Below, one piece after another: positions 9,963 to 20,519 of a DNA stretch of 64,000 nucleotides (its first letter is position 1; every line of letters begins with the position of its first letter). The stretch is taken from contig CM046341.1 of NCBI GenBank assembly GCA_025403435.1, forward strand, positions 6,147,462-6,211,461, read 5' to 3'. The notes beneath the pieces were generated by a model. The model did no database searches and was not told the DNA's origin. It saw only the letters and a program-made list of their open reading frames with translations. A program made the translations under genes and the position numbers. This DNA is from Artocarpus heterophyllus (taxonomy: Eukaryota > Streptophyta > Magnoliopsida > Rosales > Moraceae).

Positions 9963-11940
9963 TGTGACACCCGTTATTCTCCTAACGGGTATTGAGGTAA
10001 TTAAATTAATTTTTAATGTATAAAAAAAAAAAATTGCTTCATTTAAATTTATTTTATAATATTTATTTTTATCTATTTTTAAATTTTCTAAAATTCTCCT
10101 ATATTTAGTTAGTATGATTACTAAAAAGCCTTAGAACTTCTAATAAATCTCAAAAATGTCATATTGGCATTATGTGTGTTAAAGTCTTTAGATGAGACAT
10201 AAGGATATCTTTTCCAACTACTCTTGACCCTCATTTTCTTTATTTCCTCCGTGACATGCTTCAACATGTCTCCTCTATAATTGTTTCTATCACTTCTCTT
10301 CAAAGACTTCATCTTTTCTTCCTTTCTCTTCCACGGTTCCCACACTCTTCTTCTCATTTCTTTGCTGAAGCAAAATACTTAGAGAACTTCTTCAAGGCAG
10401 CCATAAAAATCAGCCACCATCACCTCCATTTGAGCAAGAATTTCAGTCATACCGAAGTAAAGGAACCTGTTTTGAAGCCATTTCAAGCTTCCAACTAACC
10501 ATAATCCGAGGTTAGAATCTTATGAACAAATTTAGTCTTTCATTTATAAATTTTCTTTTATACTAAAGGATTATTCAAATTTGCGTTCTTAAACCTAAGT
10601 ATACGTTTGTTGCTATTTTGGAGCATATGTATGAAGTCTAAGTGTATATGCCCTAGACAGAAAATTTATATTGTTAAACTTTATAATACCTCTATGGGCA
10701 GTGGTTATTTCTTGAAATTCTAAGATTAAATTAAAATAAATTTTATGAATGTAGTTGTATGTTGTGCTTTAGTTTTAATTGTCCTTATGCACGCCTTAGG
10801 ATCAAGGGAGTATGGAGCTAACGTTAATTGATTCCAGGATTAAGAGACTGTTGATAAGCTTAAAAGGTAGGGATTCTATTACTCATCTTTTGTGAGGTTT
10901 TTATAGAATTAAAATTGATTGTTTTGCCGCAATATATATATATATCTATGTTGAACTGATATTATATGATTATCACATATGAAACTATGACATGGACTCG
11001 TCTTGTATTGTACGGCGAGGAACATAATGAATTGACACATGTTATAAATTGAGAAGCATGGTTAGGAAAACTAACTCTATTGATAATGATTCAATATAGA
11101 GAAATTGTGAGACATGAAGAGGGCGACGGTTACGTCCTTGGGCATGAATACCCTAAAAGGTAAAATAGGGGGAAGGCGATGACGCTTCCTTGGGTTGAAA
11201 GTCCCAGAACACACTGTACAGGAATCGATTTGGTGAGGACTCGGGGCTTGATGTCCCCTCACCGGAACACCCTTGGAATGTTTATAGGGTGATCAAGTGC
11301 GCCCATTTGGGTTTCGATGAGTTGAGTGATACTCAATTTAACATGGATACCTAGGAACAATGATGATTGGTAATATTTGTATAAATGTGTAATTATGACA
11401 CTTGGTAATGATTAACTACGGTATCCATAAGATGTGATCATAATAAACCTCATAATCTGGAATATGATGTGACTTACTAACCATGCAGATTTTAATGTGG
11501 TAATGATAAAAACCTAAAGGTGGGTAATGGCTTTCTCTACTGAGCATAGTGTTGCTCATACCCTTATATTTTTATCTTTTCAGGACTCACTAAGTGTGAG
11601 GTGGCTACGAGAAATATAGTTGAGGAAGTGATGTAGCTATATTACATTGGGACTGCTTCAATTGTTGAGAATGTTCTTCATGATAATGTAAGCATCAATT
11701 GTTACTTTCTGTGACTGTATTACAATGTGTTGAGGGTTAAAATGATGATGACAACAGTTATATTATTAAATTTAAGGTGCTACATTAAAACTGTGGTTTA
11801 TTTATCGTTTATATTTTTATTTTTGAGTTGAGAGTTTTCATTTAAGTCCCGGGCAAATTTTATTTTTAAGGTTTTACTTTTATTATTTATTTTTATTTTA
11901 TCTCATTAAAAACTGTTAACCCCCACATAGGAGCGTTACA
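9963..11940 (+). repeat. 3' LTR of the LOG-carrying retrotransposon
   Basis: 1978-bp direct repeat of 3755-5732. The only difference I found by reading is near the right tip (AGGAGCG here, AGGGGCG in the 5' LTR). It is followed by the target duplication ATATG and then by the continuing SUV3 exon. Confidence 0.95.
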
Positions 11941-11945
11941 ATATG
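11941..11945. other. Right target-site duplication (ATATG)
   Basis: Exact match to 3750-3754. The coding sequence of SUV3 exon 8 resumes immediately after it (residues YSRLHPKSGFFEIL). Confidence 0.95.
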
Positions 11946-12888
11946 TATTCACGCTTACACCCAAAAAGTGGCTTCTTTGAGATTCTGGTATGTTCATTTA
12001 TCATTTCTTAATTTCTAACATTTTGTAAATAAAACTATTGTCAGCCTACCTCCAAATAGCTGAAGCTTTTGGGAGAATTGATAAACTAGCATAGTAACAA
12101 AGTAGGATAATTACACACCAGAATTGTCTTTACGTGTTGGGCCTTGATATATTTTGGCCTTATAGTTAAATATTCACATATTGGGCCTTCTAATTAATAT
12201 TTACGAGGGTTAGGGATATTAAACTATTGTCAACGCAGCTCCTAATAGCTTAAGCATTTGGGAAAATTAGTAAGTTAACTTTATTTAAACATGCATCTTT
12301 GTTTTGTATGTCGAAATGGTAACATAGTGAGAAATCTTTAATCCCCCATACCATTTTTTGATATCTTATTATGGTAGCTCCAAAACAAAATCTTAAATTC
12401 ACCACTAAATTGTTGATCACACAAATCCTGTGAGAATTAAGCCTTTCTATTTTATAATGCGTCCAAATATTTATGCATATGTTGTCTCTACTTGCTTGGT
12501 AGGAACATTTTTTACAGAACGCAAAACTATCTTCAAGTTATTTCATTGCTGATACCGAAGAAATGATGGTACGATGGTTTTCGAGATTAGCAGACTTGAT
12601 CATTTTCTTTATTCATTTGCTTATTTTTTTTCTGCATGGATTTCTTTTCCTTTATTTGTACTCAAACTTGTTCATTTCATTTTTCGTTGATTCAGAAAGT
12701 TGCTGCTGTTATCAATCAGCTACCTCTTAGTTTGCAGGATAAGTACCTTTTCTGTAACAGGTAACAACCTTTTCTGTAATAGGTAACAAAAAACTTCTTC
12801 CAACTCTACCCATATATCATATTGAACAAGGAAAAAGTAATTATATTTTATTCCTTCTTCTTATGAACCACCCCCAAATATTGATGAC

Positions 12889-13039
12889 GAGTATGTTTAG
12901 AAACATAGTTAGAACTAATAAGTTAGAACCAAAACACTCTAGCATGTAAGAGCTTTACACTATAGCATACTTTTACTGTACACTGTAACATGTGAGAGCT
13001 TTACACTGTAGCAATTGAAACACATTTCCAAACACGCTC
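12889..13039. mobile_element. MITE-like repeat with GAGTATGTTTAG...CCAAACACGCTC ends
   Basis: 151 bp inside a SUV3 intron. The left end GAGTATGTTTAG and right end CCAAACACGCTC are imperfect terminal inverted repeats. The interior contains the family hallmark (AACATGTGAGAGCTTTACACTGTAGCA-like words, twice here). Related copies occur at 25.1, 28.6, 29.1, 30.6 and 45.2 kb and inside the 62.3-63.85 kb array. No clear target duplication. Confidence 0.6.
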
Positions 13040-14029
13040 AAGGACTTTATGATTCCCTTTTTTTTTCCTCTCTCTCTCCTGAAACCAAAAGCTTTACCAA
13101 CTTAGCTGATTCTATTTATGTCTTTGGTGTACAAAAGTTTGGTTGGCAAAGGAAATTCAGTTTATCTTTTTCCTTTTGTTTTCTTTAATAACTTAGCTGG
13201 GTCAAGACTCACTAATGTTTGTAATGTGCAGCCCAGTTGACATGGATGATGCAATTTCAGCTCAGGGTCTTACACAGGTAAGATGAGAGTGAGTGCCTTT
13301 CTTTATCAATATTAATTTTAAATATAGAAATTTACACAGCCTATCTATGATGTTCAGTTTGCGGAAAATTATGCAAAACGGGGTGTTGTTCGGCTTCGAG
13401 AAATTTTCACACCAGATATGCTTGAGGTCCCAAAATCACAAACTGAACTCAAGGAACTAGAATCCATTCACAAGGTAATATTAGAAAAAGGAGTGGGTTT
13501 CATCTGGTTAAGGATGGGGGTAACCTTACTGCTGCAAGTGACCTTGCATTTTACTTTAGTTGGAAAATTATTACTAGAGTATTTCCATAGTATATTCTTC
13601 TTTTAGAACCCCAAGCATTTCGAGCTCAACACTTGAATCTTTTTCCACAAGAAAACATGTTCTTCCTCACTGGGTTAAGTTCTCCTAAACTTCCATCTTT
13701 TTGTTACATGTACTGAAGGTGTTGGATCTCTATGTTTGGTTGAGTTTCCGGTTGGAGAGCTCTTTCCCTGACCGTGAGGTGGCTTCGACACAGAAAACCA
13801 TCTGCAGCTCGTAAGTAAAAAATACACCCCGAAAATATATAGGAACCGTTTGGCATGACTTTTTATAAGCCAGTTATTGGTTTCAGTATCTAATTCGGTC
13901 CATACAACTCGCAGGCTGATCGAAGAGTTCCTGGAAAGATTTGGCTGGGAGAAGCCAAAGTTCAACATACACAAGTTGTCGTCTGTATCCGAAAGGGTAA
14001 AACGTTTGAGGCAAAGTTCAAGACCATAA

Positions 14030-14757
14030 TGTTACTTTTCTTTCTTGTTATTCCGCAGGACAGAGGATATTTGTGAGACGAGCTTTTTGGTCTCATCATT
14101 TTTTATAGATTTATTCATGTAATGTATACAAAAGTAAAGTTTTTGTACAGTAGAGAGTACTTACCAGTAGGGGCTTTGGGGTTGGTGTTCTTGTCTACTC
14201 TTTGATAGTTCTCACCAAGTTGACGTATCATCTGATGAAACAATATTTTCTGTATTTTTTTTTACCAATTCAGGAAAAATAAAATAAAATAAGTGGTTTA
14301 TTTTGAATCATGTGTCGTTGCTATTTTGTTGCTGGAAAGGCCGAAAATATCTCCAATATTTCTGTAATATTTCTATCCGAGAAATGCTAACATTTTCTTT
14401 CTCATTCTTTTTTACTCCCTACATTCAGGGTTTGACATACGAATTTTACTACCATGATAAATTAATATTTAAACATAAAATGGGATAGTGGATTTCAAGT
14501 GTCACGTAGTAAATACAAAGAGTGCGGTTAAAAGAACTATGCTGATTGTTTTTTTAAGAACAAAATAAGTATAAATCAAATGCTTTTGCCTTCAAATGAT
14601 GATTATTCTTCCTGAAATTTCTCAATTTTTTCCGATGTTTTTCAATATATCAGTCAAGATCACGGGATAGCTGTTGCACTTGTTTGCATCCAATCCAGAG
14701 GGCATGACCGCCAGCGCCGGAAGGAAGGAGCTAGAAGCCCAAAAAGGAAAAAAAAAA
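14030..14757. other. Spacer downstream of SUV3
   Basis: 3' untranslated and intergenic sequence. No gene recognised; short ORFs such as 14303-14488 look like chance. Confidence 0.5.
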
Positions 14758-14917
14758 CATCAGCCAACTCTGTGCCAACAGCCGCGGTAATGTAGAGGAT
14801 GCAAGCGTTATCCGAAACGATTGGGCGTAAAGCTTCTATAGATGGCTTTTTAAGTCCGTCGTCAAATCCCAGGACTCAACCCTGAATAGGCAGTGGAAAC
14901 TACCAAGATGGAGTACA
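14758..14917 (+). pseudogene. Nuclear insertion of plastid 16S rRNA fragment (NUPT)
   Basis: About 160 bases match the middle of plastid 16S rRNA around the 530 loop: CCAACTCTGTGCCAACAGCC GCGGTAAT is followed by GAGGATGCAAGCGTTATCC, GATTGGGCGTAAAG, GGCTTTTTAAGTCC and GTGGAAACTACCAAG. Against the conserved plastid sequence nearly all changes are G-to-A or C-to-T, as expected for an old organelle insert decaying at methylated cytosines. It is not a functional rRNA gene. The flanks do not continue the match. Confidence 0.88.
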
Positions 14918-15385
14918 GAGAGTCAAAGAAAAATCTGAAATAACATCTAAATCTTGAAAAGCTCTGGATATTCATTTGTTCAATTTACAGGTTGCTTTAT
15001 TCCTGTGTAAACATGATTTGATGAAAGGATCGATATTCGGAAGAAAGGGAATAAAAAGAATCCACAGATTCGACTGATGCATTTATACTATTAAGTTGAG
15101 AGAGAGAAGTATCAATATTTTCACAAATACTGGTATTTTATGCTGGTACAACGTTCATCTACATACAAAGATCAAAGCTGGGTAGTTTTAAGCTGGTCAG
15201 AAAATTGTCCAAACCAACCAGTGCTAACATTTTCCTCAAGGAAGCCAAAGTTCTCATGTTAATCGTCCAAAACAAGGGTTAAAACATTTTCTGAAACAGA
15301 TTAATTTAACATGCAAATATTCATTTGGAACCAAAAGAAACGTTAAGAAATAGGGAATTTAAAAATGTTACAATTCTGAAGTTCA
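14918..15385. other. Spacer, 3' flank of the P-class PPR gene
   Basis: Contains the presumed 3' untranslated region of the minus-strand PPR gene. No other gene or repeat recognised. Confidence 0.5.
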
Positions 15386-17014
15386 CTAACAAAGCAACCC
15401 CTCCTTCGCTTGTAACATCAACTTCTCAATATTTGTCTTAGCTTCCACCATATTTCTGGCCTCAAGTTGCTTTATCAACCTCTTGTACGGGCTGTCCTGT
15501 GGAACCAATCCTTTGGAAACCATTTCCGCAAAGAAAGAGCAAGCATGTTCAACTTTTCCGCTCTTGCAAAGCCCGGTTATTAGGAGCGAATACGTCCCAA
15601 CATCGATGCTCACGTTGTTGTTAAACATGTGATTTAGCAGAAAGTAAAGTAATTTCATCCTCTTCTTCCTGCAGCACATCTTCAACAATGGCGCATAAGT
15701 CTCAAGATCTGGTTTGCACGACTCTTCTTCCATTTTCTTAAGCAACTTCAGAGCTTGCACTTCTAGCGAATGGTTGCAAGCACAAGAAATCATGGTCGTA
15801 TATGTTAACACGTTCCGAGTAACTCCTTGCTTTGGCATATCGTCAAACACTTCGCGCGCATCCTTTAACCTTCCTGCTTTGCCAAGCATGAAAATCAGAG
15901 AGTTGTAGAAAGGTGGATCGGGAACACAACCACTCTCTTTCATTTTCTCATAAATCCCCAAAGCTTCATTTACTTGCTTTGCCTTCCCCAAAGCATGCAT
16001 TACAATCGTGTATGTGACGACACTCGGCATGCAACCTTTGTCCTTCATTTTGTCTAAAAGGGCATAAACTTGCCGAAAATCCTTGTCATGGCAGTATGCA
16101 TCAATGAAGCAAGTGTAGGAAAACTTATCGGGTTGAAACCCATGTTTCTCCATGACCTCCATTGTCTTCCTAGCATTGTCCAACTGCCTAGCTTTACACC
16201 ACCCGTGTATCAAAATGTTGAAGCTTTGATCATTCACGGGTATCGATTTCTTAAACTCCAAGAAAACTTCATAGGCATGCTCAACACCGTTCTCCTTGAC
16301 CAATGCTTCCATAAGATTGTTCAACGCGGTGGTGTCTTTGCTTAAACCAAATCTCTCAATTCCCCGAAAGACGTCTATTGCCTCCTTATACATATGAGCT
16401 CTTGCAAGTCTCCTCATGGCCTTGGTCATTGTGAACAGTGAAAGGTACCCCCTCAAATTGTTCATTTCCTCAATTAGCTCCCACATAAGCTGGAACTTCT
16501 TTGCTTTGCCTAAGATATCAACCATAAAGTCATATAATACAGGGGAATGCTTGTAACCTGGTTGTGCTCTTGCCCATTTGAAAACACCGAAAGCCGGGAC
16601 CCAATCATGGCTAAATCTCTCTAAAAGCTGTTCCACTGTATTCTCTGATATACTCAAACCACACCCATGAAGAGCTTGAGCTGCTTCTTCTGGCGACGAG
16701 TACCTGTTCTTTAGAATTTTACTGATCTTATCGACATCCGACTCAGTAGTTTCATCGAGAAACTGTTGAACAGCTTTATGGGGGTCATCAAGGCTCCGAG
16801 TCTCAATCCAACTGGCAAGAGAAGGGATAACAAAATCATCATCTTCATAAGCACTTGCAGGATCAACTCTGGCCCAACTCGGAAGCTCGGGCGATTCTGT
16901 AACTTGAGTCGACTCAAGCATGGTGCACAGCGGGTTAAACAAAAGGTAGCGCAAAGCATTGACATTGGTTTTTGAAATGGAAAAATGCCTAGCAGTCTGC
17001 AATTTTGAGAGCAT
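15386..17014 (-). CDS. P-class pentatricopeptide repeat protein, At3g22670-like
   Basis: Intact intronless 542-aa protein, as usual for PPR genes. The N-terminus (MLSKLQTARHFSISKTN) is rich in Ser, Arg and Lys with few acids, consistent with a mitochondrial transit peptide. From about residue 150 there are roughly ten tandem 35-aa repeats such as FNILIHGWCKARQLDNARKT and YTIVMHALGKAKQVNEALGI. There is no E or DYW tail, so it is P-class; such proteins bind organelle RNA to stabilise or process it. Content and position next to RDM1 fit the Arabidopsis locus At3g22670 (recalled, not computed). It is transcribed divergently from RDM1 with 1.8 kb between starts. The specific RNA target cannot be read from the sequence. 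Confidence 0.93.
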   Translation of the reverse strand: MLSKLQTARHFSISKTNVNALRYLLFNPLCTMLESTQVTESPELPSWARVDPASAYEDDDFVIPSLASWIETRSLDDPHKAVQQFLDETTESDVDKISKILKNRYSSPEEAAQALHGCGLSISENTVEQLLERFSHDWVPAFGVFKWARAQPGYKHSPVLYDFMVDILGKAKKFQLMWELIEEMNNLRGYLSLFTMTKAMRRLARAHMYKEAIDVFRGIERFGLSKDTTALNNLMEALVKENGVEHAYEVFLEFKKSIPVNDQSFNILIHGWCKARQLDNARKTMEVMEKHGFQPDKFSYTCFIDAYCHDKDFRQVYALLDKMKDKGCMPSVVTYTIVMHALGKAKQVNEALGIYEKMKESGCVPDPPFYNSLIFMLGKAGRLKDAREVFDDMPKQGVTRNVLTYTTMISCACNHSLEVQALKLLKKMEEESCKPDLETYAPLLKMCCRKKRMKLLYFLLNHMFNNNVSIDVGTYSLLITGLCKSGKVEHACSFFAEMVSKGLVPQDSPYKRLIKQLEARNMVEAKTNIEKLMLQAKEGLLC

Positions 17015-17473
17015 CTTGGTTAAGCTTTTGTAGTTTGTTATTTGTGGGGTTTGGCTTGGTTAACCAACTGGGTCAGAATTGGATGTTTTGGTTGTTATAA
17101 TGAACACCAAGAATTCAAGTCAGAACTTTGGGTATGATTCAAATATCAAAAGAACTTGGTGATGATTCTGGTGCTACTACTCTGTAATTAGCTTCAGAAA
17201 ATGAAAAAAAAAAAGAAAAGTTCCTCATGAAGAGATGAAAAACAAATCACACAACTGCAAAACAGGAAAAAAAAATCAAGCATAAGGGCATATAAAGAGT
17301 ATTCTGACGTATTGAATCTACTTTTATGAAACAAAAATTGAAGCAAATATTATCATAAGAAACCCCAAAATGTTAGATTTAACCCAATAAAAAGTGAGGT
17401 CCCAATAACTAATTAATTTCTAATTGCCAGTAAAAAAAAAAATAAAACTTTTTAATTAAAAAAAGTAGGAAGG

Positions 17474-17535
17474 TTTTGATTTGATTACCTTAATCGCATA
17501 GAAGTTTTGATTTGATTACCTTAATCGCGTCGAAG
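17474..17535. repeat. 31-bp tandem duplication
   Basis: Two adjacent 31-bp units, 17474-17504 and 17505-17535, differing only near their ends (GCATAGAAG against GCGTCGAAG). They lie about 500 bp upstream of the PPR start codon. Confidence 0.85.
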
Positions 17536-18536
17536 TGGGAGAGAAGTAGCGGTATCACTCTAGGGGGTTTTCTTTTTCGTTTTTGCCCGAAGGAAATACC
17601 GCCATTTCTTTTTCTTTTTCTTCAGCCTTTTGTTTTGTCGTACAATATTAATCTTGACCGTCGGTTTGTGGGCCTTTTTATTCACAATCCAACGGTCCGT
17701 TTCACTCCATTGTGCACCCTTCTCCGTTCCTTCAATAAAAACTCAAAATGGAAGCATACATATATTTCAAAGGAAAAACAAAAAAAAACTGATAAACCCG
17801 TCATAAAGAATTTGAGTGTTAGGATTTTGCAGAAGAAAAATTTTTATCCGAATTATTTATCACAAATCCAAATCTCCAACATATTACGAGATAATTTGGT
17901 GAAAGAACTGAAATTTATCTTCGGGCAAAGAATTTCCCTCTTTCAGGTTTGTTTTTCTTTCTTTCTTTCTTTCTTTTTTTTGGGTGAAAATTACTACTTT
18001 CATCATCATTTTTTGAAGAGCATTTTGGATATAAAATCACTTCTTCAAACAACTTTAAGAGCCCGAGACAAGAATGATTTCATGTTAACGTTTTTTAAGG
18101 ATTGTTATGCATGTTACTTGTACGAGGAAATGCTTAAACCAAGTTTCAGCTTATGAGTTATCTGATTTTCCTCTGGCCAAAAAAAAAAAAAAAAGATCTT
18201 GAGATTTTTTACTGATTGGCTTGTTGTGTTATCCAAATTCCTTGTGGGCATTGTCGTGCATGTTTGTTATTCATGTTATTGCGTGCTTTTTTCAATAAAT
18301 GCTTCCTTTTAGTCAAACTACTATTTTGTTGTTTATTTGTTTCTCTTAACATGTATTTATTTATTAGGAAAATGCCCTTTTTGTGTTTGATGATTTAGTA
18401 TCAAGACCTTATCCTCTTTAGTAGTTTCTCTTAATGTGTACGTAGATTTATTAGATATTTTTAAGTATGAATCATAGTTCAAATAGTATATAAGTAATCT
18501 ATTTTACATATTCCGTGCTTCAGATGCCAGCATACA

Positions 18537-18594
18537 ATGATAACATGATTGATCCTATTCTCTTTGCTATCCATAGGATCAATCATGTTATCAT
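18537..18594. repeat. Perfect 22-bp inverted repeat upstream of RDM1
   Basis: Arms 18537-18558 and 18573-18594 are exact reverse complements (core GATTGATCCTAT / ATAGGATCAATC) around a 14-base loop. As RNA it would form a strong hairpin. It ends 202 bases before the RDM1 start codon. It could be a tiny fold-back transposon remnant, a small-RNA source or a cruciform. No target duplication was seen. Confidence 0.85.
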
Positions 18595-18795
18595 AACATA
18601 ACAAGGCGCACACTCGTATTCCGGAAATACAGAAACAAAGAAATTTTACGGACAATACTTTTAGTATCAAGACATTATCATCTTTAGTTACTACTTTTAA
18701 CGTGTATGTAGCATGTGTGAAATATCATAGAATAATGGTAGCCTCTTGTTAGATTGATGCGATTTTTCTTCCCAGCTTTACTGTATCTGTACACC

Positions 18796-19996
18796 ATGAA
18801 GAGGCCAACGCAGTGGAATGAGCAGGTCGATGTCATATCATCGGATGAATCTTCTTCATCGGACTCGGAGATTGAAGCCCATGGTTCGCATTCTGGGAAG
18901 CAGCTTTTTACCAATGACGCAAATGATCAACCGAACAACAATATATTTGCTCAGCCTCTCAAAGACATAACATCAGAAGGTATTTGCAGTTTTGAGAATT
19001 GGAACCTTGTTTAAGTGAAGCTGGTGAATGTTTTTTGTCAATACATGTATCTAACAATCTACATCGTTTCATACTGAAATGGAAATAACAACCTACTTTA
19101 TATATTGAATTTGCTATAGCTTCAACCCTAGAATTGAAACTTCTTTGTGTCTCTGATTTTCATATAACAAACTTACGAGTTTGCTATCTAGGAGTGTGTT
19201 TTTAGGGTTATTTTCACCAATAGCTTCCGAGGGTACACCCATGTCTCACTTGGCCCCGTTAGGGGACGTGGGAGGGTTGAGTGTTTTTTTTTTTTACGCT
19301 GCTACTCTTTTACCATTTTAACCGACTTACAACTCTAACACGTCATGCTCATGTGTGTTTCCAATTGAAAATCGATGGTTTTTAGACGAAGGGGTCAAAA
19401 CAGTGTATTTTTGAAACGTCGGAGTAGCTAGACCTGTGAATGCTATCCTCGGGTGCCATTCGTGAAAAATTTAGTAGAGGCAATTCTTTAAGAATAAAAT
19501 GTAGAAGTCATGAACGTTAATGTGTGGCTTTGGCTAGTTTTTGACCGACTTGAATGCTAGTTACATTTAAATAGGCTGACTAAGGTTTACTACTCTTTGT
19601 CTAAACCTATACATGCTTATATCGTCAGATGCATTGATCAAAAGAGCTGAGCTGTATCAGGAATACATGAAGCAAATTCCAATACCAACTCATCGTGGCT
19701 CTCTCATCCCATTTACCTCATGGATGGGATTAGGCAAATCTATCAAGCAGATGTATGGGCAACCTCTGCATTACCTCACCAATGTTCAGTTAAAGCATTG
19801 GGATCAACTGAGGATTGGCAGCGAGGACGAAGATAGACCGCTGGATACCGTGATTCACCCTTCTAAAGCGGAAGCAACCATCTGGCTTCTCGAAGAGGTC
19901 CACCGGCGAACAACATCCCATTACCATATCGCTAAACTCTGGCTTTCGGATGCAATGCACCATGCATTTGTTGACTCCATTTTCCCGCAACTGTGA
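18796..19996 (+). CDS. RDM1: RDM1, RNA-directed DNA methylation 1
   Basis: RDM1 is a small plant-specific protein of the DDR complex (with DRD1 and DMS3) that helps Pol V transcription in RNA-directed DNA methylation and binds methylated single-stranded DNA. Two coding exons: 18796-18979 and 19629-19996, with a GT-AG intron of 649 bases. The joined frame gives 183 aa. Exon 1 encodes a Ser/Asp/Glu-rich, poorly conserved N-terminus ([13 protein letters not shown]). Exon 2 holds the conserved core: [66 protein letters not shown]. All conserved blocks are intact. The start chosen is MKRPTQW; upstream in-frame Met codons exist at 18754, so the true start could differ. Its neighbours match the Arabidopsis order around At3g22680. 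Confidence 0.95.
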
Positions 19997-20519
19997 AAAG
20001 CACCATCCTTGTAGTTTTAACTTGCGCTTATTAGCATAATGTTGTTCTGGTTTTGCCCTTTCGCTTACAGATTAGGCTTGGAACTGTTTTATGAAGTTTA
20101 GAATGAAATACAAGTGAATGTTATTCAGTCATTCTTTTTTCTTTTCTTTAGTCTGCTTCTCACAAGCTTTCCGTGGGTTATCCCTCTATAGGATTGCCAT
20201 GAGGGCAGCATCTGTGCTTGCTTTTGGTCGAAACCTGCTAATCCATTAAACTGTGCCCAAGATTGTTGATCATTTATTTAAGCAATTATCATCAAATTTT
20301 ATGAAAATTTATGCTGTTAATGGAAATTATTGGAATGTCTCTTAGTATTGTTTCTTCTTTCTATATTGTTTTGATTCTATTAGAGGCAACAAAAGATTTT
20401 GGGACCTAAAACACTATTCCAAAACTAACATTGCATGAAGATCTATATGTCAGAACAACAATGGGGTGAGTTATTTACAAACCAACTATATTCTGTTTTC
20501 TTTCTTGAGGAAAAACCTT
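19997..20519. other. Spacer between RDM1 and the PPR-DYW pseudogene
   Basis: Convergent 3' ends. AT-rich; no gene or repeat recognised. Confidence 0.5.

Larger units (their letters stand above)
3755..11940 (+). mobile_element. Young non-autonomous LTR retrotransposon carrying a Cys4-protein ORF and a LOG-like ORF
   Basis: An 8186-bp element inserted in an exon of SUV3. Evidence for a complete element: two 1978-bp LTRs starting TGTGACACCC and ending GTTACA; the 5-bp target duplication ATATG at 3750-3754 and 11941-11945; a primer-binding site for initiator-Met tRNA at 5740; and a purine tract directly before the 3' LTR. Removing the element rejoins a clean SUV3 exon. The 4.2-kb interior holds no gag, protease, reverse transcriptase or integrase, so it must be moved by enzymes supplied in trans. 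Its purine-tract region (GAGGACGAAATTTC then a G run) and LTR tips resemble those of the Ty3/Gypsy element at 35.8-44.3 kb, suggesting a Gypsy helper (inference). It carries two intact intronless ORFs in the sense direction. Only one LTR difference was found by eye, so the insertion is very recent. Confidence 0.95.
360..14029 (+). pseudogene. SUV3: SUV3-like DExH-box ATP-dependent RNA helicase, broken and split by an LTR retrotransposon
   Basis: SUV3 is a mitochondrial/nuclear RNA helicase of the RNA degradosome. Exons seen: 360-481, 585-775, 1158-1298, 2003-2125, 2706-2783, 2976-3143, 3458-3570, 3716-3754 continued at 11946-11987, 12503-12568, 12696-12760, 13232-13277, 13358-13474, 13719-13810, 13915-14029 (stop TAA 14027-14029). 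Motif I ([12 protein letters not shown]), the DEIQ box at the end of exon 2, the [10 protein letters not shown] segment and GRAGRYGSKFP are clear. Lesions: an in-frame TGA at 632-634 where an Arg codon is expected; a 1-nt deletion near 3072-3075 that shifts frame after the SRIIF residues; a GC rather than GT donor at 776; and an 8.2-kb retrotransposon inside exon 8. Either of the first two alone would abolish the protein. The last six exons keep an open frame, so decay is recent. The N-terminus is outside the window. Confidence 0.93.
17015..18795. promoter_or_regulatory. Divergent promoter region between PPR and RDM1
   Basis: Shared upstream region of two divergent genes. It holds a 31-bp tandem duplication (17474-17504 and 17505-17535, TTTTGATTTGATTACC units) and a 22-bp perfect inverted repeat at 18537-18594. 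A 214-codon open frame on the plus strand (17512-18156) has low-complexity, Phe/Lys-rich content and no family resemblance, so I treat it as chance or untranslated leader. Promoter elements were not resolved. Confidence 0.4.

Noticed and set aside
14758..14917. Functional rRNA gene
   Set aside because: Only about 160 bases of a 1.5-kb gene, with many substitutions at normally invariant sites.
17512..18156. 214-codon open frame between the PPR gene and RDM1
   Set aside because: Low-complexity Phe/Lys/Ser-rich content with long homopolymer-derived runs and no family resemblance; better explained as promoter or untranslated leader.
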